A stretch of 64,000 nucleotides of DNA from Micromonospora sp. WMMD1102 (GCF_029626265.1 NZ_JARUBN010000002.1:62001-126000); one strand, 5' to 3'. Positions 39,484 to 48,099 are shown, counted from the first letter of the stretch. Made by a program: numbers and translations. The notes: generated from the sequence alone by a model not told the origin.

Positions 39484-40774
39484 CCGTCACCCCCTACCGT
39501 CAAGACTGGTCGGACATCTTCGGCGACGAACCGCAGTCAGATGGCGAACCACGGCGGATCATCGTCCCCACCGTCTCCACCGCTGGTCGCGGTGCTGGCG
39601 CGACTCCGTTCACCGCTGGCGCCGGTTACGCGCGGCGGTTCCCGATCGACGCACTCCCGCCCGACATGCGGTCGTACGCCCGAGATCTAGCCATTCGCAA
39701 GCAGGTTCCGGTTGACCTGCCGGCGTTGACCATGCTCGGCATCCTCGGCTCCGTCGCCGGACCCCGGGTCACGATCCGCCGGGATCTCGACTGGCGGCAG
39801 CCAACGAACCTGTACACCCTCTGCGCGCTTCCCTCCGGCGCCGGAAAGTCGCCGACAGTAGATGAGCTGCGACGCGGGTTATGGAAGGCACAGAAGGCAC
39901 TTTCGGAGGCACACGAACTTGACGTGGCGGCGAAGATCGTAGAACTGACCCGCCAGGTCGAGGAGATGCGCACCAAGGCCAACGACATCAGCACCCTGCC
40001 CGACGAGCGGGACCTACTCCGCACACAGGCCAAGGCACTGGAGAAGCAGGCCGACGAACTGGCATCCGAACCGCCGCCGTCGCCCGAACTGGTCTTCGAC
40101 GGCGACACCACACCGGAGGCGTTGGCCGGCTCGATGGCGTTGAACAACGGGGCAGCGGCAGTCATCGACGACGAAGGCACGTTCCTGCGGAACCTTGGCG
40201 GCCAGTACAGCGGCGGGAAGACGGGCAACCTCGGGTTGGTTCTGGTCGGCTACGACTGCCGCTACTACCGGCCGAAGCGGGTTACTCGGGTCGCTGATCC
40301 GATTACCCGGGCTGCCCTGTCGCTGGTCATCTCGCCACAGCCGGGGATCGTCGCCGACATGATGCGTAACCAGATGATGGAGGAAACCGGCGTCGTGAAC
40401 CGGTTCCTGGTCTGCATCCCCGGCGAGCTGACCGGCTACCGCACCGAGCGTCCGTCTACCTACTTTCGGGACACCCCCAACCAGTACGCCGACCGGACCG
40501 GCCGCGAGTGGTGGGCCAGCCTGTTGGAGAACATCGTCCGCTACGAGGTCATTGGAGAAGCCGACCCCGAGGATGCGGCAACGATCGAGTTGACCCGGGG
40601 CGCGTGGAAGATGCACCGCGAGTACGAGCAGGCAGTCGAGGTACGGCTACGCCCGGAAGGCGACTTGCATCGAATCAGCGCGTGGGCAACCAAGCACACC
40701 GCCCGAGTGCTTCGAGTGGCCGCGCTGCTCCACCTGGCCGGCGGCGCGTCCAGCGACGACGAGCTGTCCGAGTC

Positions 40775-40784
40775 AGTCATGGCG
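40775..40784 (+). repeat. Target-site duplication, left copy
   Basis: AGTCATGGCG, identical to 42153-42162. Its length fits ISAs1 family duplications. Confidence 0.93.
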
Positions 40785-42152
40785 CAGGGTCATTGCGTTC
40801 TGGGGTAGCTGCTGGTCATTGCAGTGATGAGGTCGTGCGGGCGACGGTCGGCGCGTCTGGTGGCGCGGGCGATGTTGGTATCGCCGTTGGTGCGGTGGTA
40901 ACTGGCCGCGGTGTTACGTAGCGTCGCCATGATTGCGGGGCCGGTGCCGGTTCTGGCTTGGTGGAGGTCTTCACGGAACGTGACGTCGCGGACATGATGG
41001 ACCTGATTCTCGATCAGCCACTCGTTTCGGGCCCAGGACTGCAGGTCCGCGGGTTGGGCGTGCTCGGCGGGGAGGGAGATGGTGTAGTAGGCGGTTTCCC
41101 TGGTGGTCTTGCCCTTGAGGGTGCGGGTGCGGGTGATCCGGACGGCCTGCTCGGCGTGAGGGAACAGCAGACCGCCGGGGGTGGCTACGGTGAGCGCCTT
41201 GACCGTGCGGGTCTCCCGCCGGCCGTGACCGGTTTCGCGGCGTCGGTCACCCACCGGGACCTGGGCCCAGGGCAAGGCCTTGAGCTGGGCAAACACGGTC
41301 GGCTGGTTACCTTTGACCGGGATGAGCAGGTCGGCGCCGCGAGCGGCGACCTCGGTCGCGTGGCTGGTCTGTGTATGGAGGGCGTCGGCCACGAAGATGA
41401 GGCCGTCCAGGCTACCCAGAACCTGTTCGACCGCGTCCAGCAGTGGGGTGAACGCGGGGATTTCGTTGCTTTTCGCGGCCACGGTGACCTGAGCGAGCAC
41501 GATGCCGGTGCTGGTGTCCAGCGCGGACAGCAGGTGGACCCGGCTGCCATCGGCGCGGCGGGCGCCGCGCATGGTCTTGCCGTCGATGGCGATGACGATC
41601 CGGTACCGCCGAGGTCGGGGCGTGACCGGAGGCGGGACGCGGGTACGCAGCCAGTCGGCGAGCACGGTGGCCAGCAGGTCAGCGTCCAACCTGGTCAGCA
41701 GCCGCCAGATCGTGGTCGCGGCCGGGACGGCGCGGATGAACCCGAGCCGGGCCCTGGCGAGGTCATCGAGGTCGTGCAGCCAGTCCGCGATGGCCGCGAA
41801 CGATGATGCGCCGGCGGTCACGGCGCACACCGCGACGGTCAGTAGCCCGACGAGCGGGTAACGCGCCCCACGCGGGGACCGGGGGTCCGCGATGGTGGCC
41901 AACGAGTGCTGGAGCCCAGCTTCTTCACCCTCGGTGACAAGGCGCGGTGGCGAGTCGGTGGGGGTGCGAACTGCGGACAGTACCTGAATCGGGCATGCTG
42001 ACATCGCGGGTGAGGTCCTCAAGGTGTCCGGGAGCGTCGAGAACTCCATGATCACCTACAGGCCTCACCCGCCTTCCTCAACCCCGCAAGGGTCCGCCCA
42101 CCCCGGGAATCCCCAGTTCAACGGCCACTCGACCAAACACGCAATAGCCCTG
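40785..42152 (-). mobile_element. ISAs1-family insertion sequence (1368 bp)
   Basis: The ends read CAGGGTCATTGCGT (left) and CAGGGCTATTGCGT (right, on the minus strand). A 10-bp target duplication AGTCATGGCG lies at 40775-40784 and 42153-42162. The transposase is on the minus strand. Precise ends and an undamaged ORF suggest recent arrival. Confidence 0.95.
40790..42055 (-). CDS. ISAs1-family transposase
   Basis: Up to 421 residues; an internal Met near residue 18 is possible as start. An N-terminal DDE_Tnp_1-associated domain (LVGLLTVAVCAVTAGASSFA then WLHDLDD). DDE residues are in IVIAIDGKTMRGARR (about 155), GLIFVADALHTQTSH (about 219) and NEWLIENQVHHVRDV (Glu, about 336). The DGK motif and the ENQVHHVRD ending are typical of ISAs1/H-repeat transposases. 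Confidence 0.93.
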   Translation of the reverse strand: MIMEFSTLPDTLRTSPAMSACPIQVLSAVRTPTDSPPRLVTEGEEAGLQHSLATIADPRSPRGARYPLVGLLTVAVCAVTAGASSFAAIADWLHDLDDLARARLGFIRAVPAATTIWRLLTRLDADLLATVLADWLRTRVPPPVTPRPRRYRIVIAIDGKTMRGARRADGSRVHLLSALDTSTGIVLAQVTVAAKSNEIPAFTPLLDAVEQVLGSLDGLIFVADALHTQTSHATEVAARGADLLIPVKGNQPTVFAQLKALPWAQVPVGDRRRETGHGRRETRTVKALTVATPGGLLFPHAEQAVRITRTRTLKGKTTRETAYYTISLPAEHAQPADLQSWARNEWLIENQVHHVRDVTFREDLHQARTGTGPAIMATLRNTAASYHRTNGDTNIARATRRADRRPHDLITAMTSSYPRTQ

Positions 42153-42162
42153 AGTCATGGCG
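42153..42162 (+). repeat. Target-site duplication, right copy
   Basis: AGTCATGGCG. It is followed in frame by the rest of the replication gene. Confidence 0.93.
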
Positions 42163-42453
42163 AATGCCATCACGATCGGCGAGTGGTCGGTCGAGCACTT
42201 CCTTGCCGCTGGGTCGGTGGTCGGGCTGACGACCGACGCGGGCCGGATCAAGGAGTACATCGACGGGACCGATGCCGGGTTCGCGTCGCGGTCGATCATT
42301 GCCCGTGAGGTGTTCAAGGGCCACGCTGCCTCGAAGGATCTGACGACGTGGATTGACGAGTTGGTGGCCACCGGCGACTACGAGCGGGTGATGTTGGCGA
42401 CGACCGGTCGCCCCAAGGAGGTCGTACGCAGGAAGAGGTCCGGTGCGCAATAA

Positions 42454-42772
42454 GGGGGGTTCCTACGCAGGGTCGCGCAAGATGTCTCGTGGCGCAGATG
42501 GGGTTGCGACCTGCGGTTTTGTCGATCCGGGAAACCTTCTCGCGCTTCTTGCGCTTTTCGCGCAGGGGTGTGGGTGGCCGAGGGTGTATCCGATCTTGCC
42601 CTACACACACAGAGCATTTTTCAGATATCTATCTATCTTCCTATATATGGGCAGGTCAGACGTACTTGCTCATAACATTGCCCAACCCACTCACCCCGCC
42701 ACCCCTGCGCAAGAAGCGAAAGAAGCGCGAGAAAGCGACGTGGATCGGAGTTTGCGCAGGTCAGGCGCATGA
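42454..42772. other. AT-rich, inverted-repeat region: candidate origin of replication
   Basis: Between the replication gene and the next genes, 42537-42570 (TTCTCGCGCTTCTTGCGC at its start) recurs inverted at 42700-42734, about 31 of 35 positions matching. Between them is the most AT-rich stretch in the window (around 42615-42650, TATCTATCTATCTTCC then TATATATGG). TGCGCA-containing motifs recur about eight times from 42440 to 42900. Any ORF here is low confidence. Confidence 0.6.
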
Positions 42773-42973
42773 TTGAAATCATTCGGGACCGCGCAGAAAG
42801 TTGCGCAAGAAGGGCGCGGCTACTCCTTCGATGCCACTGAGGCCGGGATGCTCCTTCGCCTTGCCTCACCTCGTCAACATCGACTCCTGCGCACGCAATG
42901 GATCAAGGTCCGGGTTGTTGACAGACCTACCGACCGGTTGTGGGTTAAGGTGCCGTCGGAATATCACCGGTAG
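42773..42973 (+). CDS. Small protein, possible truncated gene, 66 aa
   Basis: Protein-like codon pattern with GYSFDATEAGMLLRLASPRQ and LWVKVPSEYHR. The only start is a TTG immediately after an in-frame TGA, without a ribosome site, so the 5' end may have been lost to the neighbouring repeat or the true start misjudged. Function unknown. Confidence 0.4.
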   Translation: MKSFGTAQKVAQEGRGYSFDATEAGMLLRLASPRQHRLLRTQWIKVRVVDRPTDRLWVKVPSEYHR

Positions 42974-42990
42974 ACGCGAAGGGTCAGCCC

Positions 42991-43707
42991 GTGACTTCAC
43001 CCCTCGATCCGAGACGACGGTTCAACGACACCGAGCGGGCGGCGTTGTACCTGGCAGCTGACGGCAAGTGCACCGGATGCGGCGTTGTGTTGCAGCCAGG
43101 CTGGCATGCGGACCACCATCGCATGACGGACGTCTTACGACGCAACGCCAACCTCGTGGATGCTCTTGGCTCTGCGCTACGCCAAGGCGAACACGCGATC
43201 GGAACCGTTCCTGCACTCGTTAAACGTGTGCTCCAAGAGGAGTCCTGGCGAGAGTTCGTTACACAACGAGGCGAACATGTTCAGCACGAAGCCTTCGACG
43301 ACTTCGTCGAGGCGGCGCCGCTACAGGGACTTGGCGCGACACCGGACCTGATCGAGCGAATCGTTGAAGGTGACGACGACGCCACCCGGCTGCTTCGCGC
43401 AGCCCGGCTACGGCGTCCAGGGCCGAAACTCAGTTCCCGGAATAATATTCCGGGAACTGAGGACGATGGTCAGCCTCGCGGCACATCACGGGCTTACGCT
43501 CTAGCTCGTCTCCAGCGGGATGCCCCTGACCTGTACGACGACGTTCGGGCAAAGAGAATTTCTGCGCATGCAGCGATGGTCAAGGCCGGCTTCACCCCGC
43601 CTCGGTTTACCGTCCAAGTCACCTCGGCCGACGCCATTGCCGAAACCCTCCGTCGCCGGTTGCCGCCAGAGATCCTGACGGAAGTCGTTGCGCGGCTGGC
43701 CTCGTGA
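42991..43707 (+). CDS. Fusion-like protein: half an HNH domain joined to an unrelated helical protein
   Basis: The 238-residue protein opens like an HNH endonuclease (ERAALYLAADGKCTGCGVVL then GWHADHH) but changes at about residue 44 to RMTDVLRRNANLVDALGSAL and a long helical part typical of a different actinobacterial family (RLQRDAPDLYDDVRAKRISA then AAMVKAGF). The second half of the HNH motif and its second CxxC are absent. It looks like a recombination product, so nuclease activity is unlikely. Confidence 0.6.
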   Translation: MTSPLDPRRRFNDTERAALYLAADGKCTGCGVVLQPGWHADHHRMTDVLRRNANLVDALGSALRQGEHAIGTVPALVKRVLQEESWREFVTQRGEHVQHEAFDDFVEAAPLQGLGATPDLIERIVEGDDDATRLLRAARLRRPGPKLSSRNNIPGTEDDGQPRGTSRAYALARLQRDAPDLYDDVRAKRISAHAAMVKAGFTPPRFTVQVTSADAIAETLRRRLPPEILTEVVARLAS

Positions 43708-44138
43708 TGCACCCACCGAGGATTCGTCGCAACGTCGGTCAACCTCGTCTCTGGTTGTGGATGCCAAACGATCGAGGCACCAACCGACGTTGGTTGCTGG
43801 CCCACCTTGGCGCCCGGGTCCGCCCGGAGTGGATACCGGCCAAGCGGCGATGGGAAGTCGCCCGACATCACCTCCGCCCGCTCGCTGAAGCACTGGCCGA
43901 CAGGTTCGGCATGGTGGATGTGTTCTTGGAGTTCTCGACGACCCAGCGTTGTGACAAGCGGTGTCGGGAGGCCGGCGGCGACGACTGTGAATGCTCCTGC
44001 ATGGGCGCCTTTCACGGTGGTGGCTTGTGGGGATCGGGCTGGATCGAAGTTGGCGAGACGACGTTGATTCGTCCTGGTTGGCAACTACGTCACATGCGGT
44101 TGGTGCGTGGTGGCTCGCTGACCCCGACAGGTGTGTGA
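43707..44138 (+). CDS. Hypothetical protein, 143 aa
   Basis: ATG 43707 overlaps the previous stop (TGATG). Contains CDKRCREAGGDDCECSCMG, a cysteine cluster resembling proteins found beside phage and plasmid replication genes, and an RWEVARHHLRPLAEALADRF segment. Role unknown. Confidence 0.6.
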   Translation: MHPPRIRRNVGQPRLWLWMPNDRGTNRRWLLAHLGARVRPEWIPAKRRWEVARHHLRPLAEALADRFGMVDVFLEFSTTQRCDKRCREAGGDDCECSCMGAFHGGGLWGSGWIEVGETTLIRPGWQLRHMRLVRGGSLTPTGV

Positions 44139-44175
44139 TGGACCCGTGTCAGTCGAGCTATCCGGAGGGCTGACA

Positions 44176-44361
44176 GTGCGGACGGACTCACCGACTGGAC
44201 GGGCACCGCACCCGCTGGCGCCCGGCGTGACGGTGGTCGTGACGAGGCACGTCGGCCCGTACAAGGCGGCCCTGCGCGGGGTGGTGTCGCTGTACACGGC
44301 GGCGGCCCGGTCTGGGGAACGGGACCGTCGTGCCGCCCTTGGCGAAGTCCGGGAGCGGTGA
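44176..44361 (+). CDS. Hypothetical protein, 61 aa
   Basis: GGAGGG stands 6 nt before GTG 44176. A beta strand with PGVTVVVTRHVGPYKAAL and a helical basic C-terminus. Marginal support. Confidence 0.4.
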   Translation: MRTDSPTGRAPHPLAPGVTVVVTRHVGPYKAALRGVVSLYTAAARSGERDRRAALGEVRER

Positions 44362-44449
44362 CGGTGGCGTGGCTGCCGGCCGGTCAGCGTTCCTTGTACC
44401 ACTCCTCCCAGGGTCGCCCATGGCTCATACGCCTTGTATGCTGCCCTGT

Positions 44450-44650
44450 ATGACTCGCATGACGATCGCACTACCGGACGACCTTGCCGACAGGATCAAG
44501 GCCGCTGGCGGCGACAACGTCTCCGCATGGATGCAGCGAGCCGCCCGAGACGCCCTCCTCCGCGAGGAAGTCGCCGCCGTGTCCGCCTTCGAACGCCGCA
44601 CCAGCGACCCAGACTGGGACGCCGAACGTGAGCAGGAGTGGGCTGCGTGA
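44450..44650 (+). CDS. MazE-like RHH antitoxin
   Basis: The 66-residue protein has MTIALPDDLADRIKAAGGDN then VSAWMQRAARDALL, a ribbon-helix-helix N-terminus, and an acidic Glu/Asp/Trp tail (SDPDWDAEREQEWAA) suited to neutralising a toxin. It overlaps the downstream MazF-like gene by a GTGA. An alternative start is ATG 44459. Confidence 0.78.
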   Translation: MTRMTIALPDDLADRIKAAGGDNVSAWMQRAARDALLREEVAAVSAFERRTSDPDWDAEREQEWAA

Positions 44651-44946
44651 GGCGCGGCGACGTCTACAGCCACGCAACGTTCGACCGGCAGTTCGTGATC
44701 GTCTCTACCGATCGGCTGACCGAGTCCGGCACGGTGATCGTGGTCGAGATCTCCCCCGAGGTGCCGGCAGGCACGCGCGGGATGCTCGCTGTGGCGCTCA
44801 CCGACACCGAGCCCGTACATGGTGCGGTGCTGGCGTGGCGGGTCAACTACGTCAAAGCCGAACGGCTCGGCAAGCACCTCGGCGCCTTGTCCGCCGAGGC
44901 GATAGACATGGTTGACATGGCGCTCCGCACGGCGATGGACCTGTGA
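44647..44946 (+). CDS. MazF/PemK-like toxin
   Basis: The 99-residue protein starts VRRGDVYSHATFDRQFVIVS, then TVIVVEISPEVPAG, VNYVKAERLGKHLGAL and VDMALRTAMDL. This follows the MazF/PemK beta-barrel plan of actinobacterial type (RRGDV start, ALRTAxDL end). MazF toxins are sequence-specific mRNA or tRNA endoribonucleases. Coupled to the antitoxin upstream, it should form a type II toxin-antitoxin module that stabilises the element. Confidence 0.78.
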   Translation: MRRGDVYSHATFDRQFVIVSTDRLTESGTVIVVEISPEVPAGTRGMLAVALTDTEPVHGAVLAWRVNYVKAERLGKHLGALSAEAIDMVDMALRTAMDL

Positions 44947-45206
44947 GCGAGCAGGCGACCCCGAACGGCTGCACCCATCCAGCCAAGGGCGGCCAAGAGC
45001 GCATCCTCGGCTCGGGTAGCGGTGACTACTACTGCTGCGTCTGCGACGAGCCCATGCCCGTGATTTCGAAGCCGAACCGCTGCGCGATGTGCCGGTCCAC
45101 CACTGTTGACATCGCTCCCGATCCGGCGCACGGCAAGTCCTGGCGGTGCGCCGAGTGCGGCAAGAACTGGGGTTGGGTACGCGACGCGGCGACCCGTCGA
45201 GGCTGA
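44943..45206 (+). CDS. Zinc-ribbon protein, 87 aa
   Basis: GTG 44943 overlaps the MazF stop. CCVCDEP, CAMCRS and CAECGKN provide three CxxC pairs. Probably one double or two zinc sites. Encoded in the same unit as the MazEF-like pair, but no function is evident. Confidence 0.62.
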   Translation: MSEQATPNGCTHPAKGGQERILGSGSGDYYCCVCDEPMPVISKPNRCAMCRSTTVDIAPDPAHGKSWRCAECGKNWGWVRDAATRRG

Positions 45207-45255
45207 TTAGCGCAATATCACCCGGCCCGGCGCGGCCTGATCCGATGATCGGGGC

Positions 45256-45504
45256 GTGTGGGAGCGTGCGGAGATCCCTGCAGTCGGCGGCCCGGTCGAC
45301 GGCCGCTCCCTGTCCGTGCTGCTCGACGACGACGGGTTCCCGCCCCTGACCCTTGATCAGACGTGGCTGTGGACGACCTACGGCAGTGAACTGTGGGATG
45401 CGGACACGGCCGGGGTGTACGAGCTGGAGCCGGTCGCAGGGGGCGGGCCGCCGTTCGTCTACCGGTGGATGCCGACCGGCCGTGCGCCTAGCCCTTCGGC
45501 TTAG
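45256..45504 (+). CDS. Hypothetical protein, 82 aa
   Basis: GTG 45256. Beta-rich with aromatic residues (LTLDQTWLWTTYGSELWDAD). Convergent with and overlapping 45488-45742. Not recognised. Confidence 0.55.
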   Translation: MWERAEIPAVGGPVDGRSLSVLLDDDGFPPLTLDQTWLWTTYGSELWDADTAGVYELEPVAGGGPPFVYRWMPTGRAPSPSA

Positions 45505-45742
45505 CTGATCGTCGACCTTGTCTGGCAGGCGGGATCCCGGCTTCTCGCGCCAGTTTGCGGAGATAGGTCGCGGTGAACGGGCATCGTTCGGCAACATCCC
45601 CCGGATCCTCGCCGGCTCGAAGCAGGTCCAATGCGATCTGCTGGGCCTCCCGCCGCAGCGCCTTCGCCTGCTGTTCGACTGGGCCAAGCTCGACGCGAAT
45701 GGCGTCAAGGCGGGCGTACGCGTCGGCGGGGTCTGTTGACAC
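45488..45742 (-). CDS. Small HTH-like protein, 84 aa
   Basis: The start is taken at GTG 45742 because the longer ORF runs toward the tRNA-like genes. A helical N-terminus, then LLRAGEDPGDVAERCPFTAT and YLRKLAREAGIPPAR, a helix-turn-helix of sigma-region-4 style. The only leftward gene in this block. Confidence 0.6.
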   Translation of the reverse strand: MSTDPADAYARLDAIRVELGPVEQQAKALRREAQQIALDLLRAGEDPGDVAERCPFTATYLRKLAREAGIPPARQGRRSAKPKG

Positions 45743-45808
45743 CTCGCCAAGATACCGCAATCCGGTTGCGAATTCTTGAGGGCCGGCGTAGGCTTCTACC
45801 CAGCACAC

Positions 45809-45882
45809 CCCGTTGAAGCTCTGCGGTGGAGCGCCCGGCTCTTGGGACCGGGTGGACGCCGGTTCGAATCCGGTCGACGGGA
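45809..45882 (+). tRNA. tRNA-like gene 1 with 9-nt anticodon loop (TGG centred)
   Basis: Acceptor CCCGTTG/CGACGGG, D-arm GCTC/GAGC, anticodon stem CCCGG/CCGGG, T-arm GCCGG-TTCGAAT-CCGGT and a 5-nt variable region are all intact. The anticodon loop is CTCTTGGGA, nine bases instead of seven. Read as CT plus a normal CTTGGGA loop it gives TGG (Pro). Read from the 5' side it gives CTT. Confidence 0.75.
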
Positions 45883-45887
45883 CAAGC

Positions 45888-45961
45888 CCCGCCGTAGCTC
45901 AGCGGTAGAGCGCCTGGCTCTGCATTCCGGGTGGACGCTGGTTCGAGCCCAGTCGGCGGGG
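45888..45961 (+). tRNA. tRNA-like gene 2 with 9-nt anticodon loop (GCA or CTG)
   Basis: Acceptor CCCGCCG/CGGCGGG, D-arm GCTC/GAGC, anticodon stem CCTGG/CCGGG (one T-G), T-arm GCTGG-TTCGAGC-CCAGT. The anticodon loop CTCTGCATT is again nine bases. CT plus CTGCATT gives GCA (Cys); the 5' reading gives CTG. It lies 5 nt after tRNA-like gene 1 with the same architecture. Confidence 0.75.
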
Positions 45962-46004
45962 CGCACACCACTCCCCCTAATCGCCAACCTGCTGGGAGGC
46001 AGCC

Positions 46005-47387
46005 GTGTCGAACGTGCTTGACCAGATGCATGACTCGTTGGACTCCCGGCTACGCCCCGAAGACATCGCCGCCCTGATCCTCGACAGTGGTGAAGACTTC
46101 ACCCCGGGCCAGCGGCGCATGCTGGAGCGGGCCGCCAACTCGCGGCCGAGGTGGTGGTACTCGTCCATGTCGAGCGACTTCGCCCGCCCGGTCGATGCGT
46201 CCCGGCAGCTCGCCACCCTGGTCCGCCTGTTCGACCACGATGCGCAGGCGTACGCGGGCACGGGCGCGGCCGGTGACCCGAACGCCCTGCGCGTTCTCGC
46301 CCACGTAGCGGGCCAGCCGCTCGGCTGGGCTCCTGGCATCGACTTCAAGTCCCGTGCGAACCGAGAAGCCCGCGCCGCCGTTGGAGTCGAGCTGTCGAAG
46401 CGTCAGTACAACCGAGCGTGGCGGTTCCTCATCCGGCTCGACGACAAGATTTCCCGGCTGGACACCGAACTGCGCAAGCGGGAACTGATGCTTGCCGGCC
46501 GGTCCGGGCTCGCCGCCGACATCACCGCTGACCGGTTTCGCCGCGATCCGGCCGCCGCGTGTTTCGTCGCCTACTTCGTGGCGCGGAAGAACCTGCGTCG
46601 CGAGTTCTCCCTGTCGGGCAAGACGAACCCGATGGATGAGATCGCGGACATGCTGCTGCGCCGTCTCGGTGATGGGTCGGACTGGTGGATGGTGTCCCGC
46701 GTCCACCCGACACCGGACGTCGTCGCCCGACTGTCCGCGACGGAGCAGGGTGAACTGTTGGGTCGGTGGTCGTCACTGATGCGCGGCGCCGCCGACATCC
46801 TGCGTCAGGTATGGGATCCGTCGACCGACCGCACCACGATGATCGTGCGCCGGGGTATGGACTCCTCGACGTGGAACACGGTGGCGCAGGCGTACAACAC
46901 CGCCCGCGCCGGATGGATGAACGCGCTCGCCGCGACCGGCACACTGGACCTGCTCGGCGTGGCGTGTCCGGGCAAGGTGATGCGGTTGATGGCCGCCGAC
47001 CTCGCCTACTGGCACCGGTCGTCTGGGTCGGACGTGGACCCGGACACGGCGGTGTGGGCGGCGCTGCCGCTGCCGTGGGAGGTGCTGTCCGGCGAGGCGT
47101 CATGCACCCGCGACTACGTGGCCGAGGCGTGCGCCCGGTTCGAGGTCGACGCCGAACGGCGCGGCTGGGTCGGCCCACGCGCGACGGGCAAGGTGACCCG
47201 ATTCGAGGCGACGCCGGAGTTGGTGCACGGGGTGTCGATTGCGGACCCGGTGTGGGCTGGCCTGCTGCGGCGCGCGGGCGTGTTCTCAGGTAAGCGGATC
47301 ACGTCGAGCTACGAGGACATGCCGGTGCCGGCGGATGTGGTCGTCAGCGACCTGCCGACGAAGACCTTCCAGGAGGGCGCGCTGTGA
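46005..47387 (+). CDS. Large hypothetical protein, 460 aa
   Basis: GTG 46005 (GGGAGG upstream). Mostly helical, with a basic region KRQYNRAWRFLIRLDDKISR around 130-150 and a Trp-rich middle (WWMVSRVHPTPDVV). The largest gene of the rightward accessory array and directly downstream of the two tRNA-like genes. Not recognised. Confidence 0.7.
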   Translation: MSNVLDQMHDSLDSRLRPEDIAALILDSGEDFTPGQRRMLERAANSRPRWWYSSMSSDFARPVDASRQLATLVRLFDHDAQAYAGTGAAGDPNALRVLAHVAGQPLGWAPGIDFKSRANREARAAVGVELSKRQYNRAWRFLIRLDDKISRLDTELRKRELMLAGRSGLAADITADRFRRDPAAACFVAYFVARKNLRREFSLSGKTNPMDEIADMLLRRLGDGSDWWMVSRVHPTPDVVARLSATEQGELLGRWSSLMRGAADILRQVWDPSTDRTTMIVRRGMDSSTWNTVAQAYNTARAGWMNALAATGTLDLLGVACPGKVMRLMAADLAYWHRSSGSDVDPDTAVWAALPLPWEVLSGEASCTRDYVAEACARFEVDAERRGWVGPRATGKVTRFEATPELVHGVSIADPVWAGLLRRAGVFSGKRITSSYEDMPVPADVVVSDLPTKTFQEGAL

Positions 47388-47857
47388 CCGGGACAACCAC
47401 CCCGACCATGGAAGACCTGTACCCGGGCGGTGCCGGCTACCACCAGGCCCACGAGCCGTACATCCGCGCCGTCGCCGACGCCCTGACCGCGTCCGGGGTG
47501 AAGGTGCTCAACTGGTACGCGGACCCGAACGACCCCCGCGACGGCGCGATCCAGGTCAACACGTTCGGCCTCGACTACGACGAAGTCTGGGTGTGCTGGC
47601 AGGAGGAACGCCGCTGGTACGTGCTGCTCGTCGAAGAGCACGAGGGCCGGGAGGCGTCCCGCAACGTGTACGACCTCGACGCCGGCACCGTTTTCTCGCC
47701 GGAGTCGGTGGTGCGGGCGTTCGCCGAACACATGGGCATCACGCTGGACCCGCCCGGTGATGCGTTTCCGGATCTCGACTGGCCGGAGCACACGTTTGAG
47801 GACGACAACATCGAGCTGGAGTTGGCGTTGCACCGGCACGCGGAGGCCCAACCGTGA
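47384..47857 (+). CDS. DUF6292-like protein, 157 aa
   Basis: EPYIRAVADALTASGVKVLN, then DEVWVCWQEERRWYVLLVEE and FSPESVVRAFAEHMG follow the outline of DUF6292 proteins found in actinomycete phages and chromosomes. Coupled by overlap to both neighbours. Role unknown. Confidence 0.6.
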   Translation: MTGTTTPTMEDLYPGGAGYHQAHEPYIRAVADALTASGVKVLNWYADPNDPRDGAIQVNTFGLDYDEVWVCWQEERRWYVLLVEEHEGREASRNVYDLDAGTVFSPESVVRAFAEHMGITLDPPGDAFPDLDWPEHTFEDDNIELELALHRHAEAQP

Positions 47858-48099
47858 CCGGGATGACCGCGACATGTCAGGTTGCCGACCCGGTGGTCAA
47901 GCTGTCCTGCGGTGTGGCCGAGTCCGGCGGTTTCCGCTGCGAGGTGACCGGCCCGCACAACAAGCATCGGATCGGCGGGCACACGATCGCTCACGCCCTG
48001 GCCGGCAACGGCTACGCGTGCTCTGCTATCAACCCGGGCGCTGCCGCCGCCGGCCGAGCGCCGTTGGTCCGGAACGTGGTCGACGGGCCGGGCTTGTGA
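47854..48099 (+). CDS. Hypothetical Cys/His-containing protein, 81 aa
   Basis: VVKLSCGVAESGGFRCEVTG and PHNKHRIGGHTIAHALAGNG suggest a beta-hairpin with Cys and a His-rich loop, possibly metal-binding. Coupled. Confidence 0.55.
   Translation: MTGMTATCQVADPVVKLSCGVAESGGFRCEVTGPHNKHRIGGHTIAHALAGNGYACSAINPGAAAAGRAPLVRNVVDGPGL

Larger units (their letters stand above)
39480..42453 (+). pseudogene. DUF3987-type replication ATPase interrupted by ISAs1
   Basis: Codons 1-435 (39480-40784) and the last 96 (42163-42450) join in frame once the IS and one 10-bp duplication are removed, giving about 531 residues. Walker A CALPSGAGKS (about 114-123), a coiled insert (about 150-200), then DDEGTF (Walker B-like, about 228-233). 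The DUF3987 family is a primase/helicase-like ATPase of phages and mobile elements. As it stands, translation of the left part runs 7 codons into the IS and stops at 40808. Loss of the C-terminal fifth probably abolishes replication activity. Confidence 0.82.

Noticed and set aside
42443..42769. Plus-strand ORF through the AT-rich region
   Set aside because: Translation changes character several times and runs through the inverted repeats. No ribosome site.
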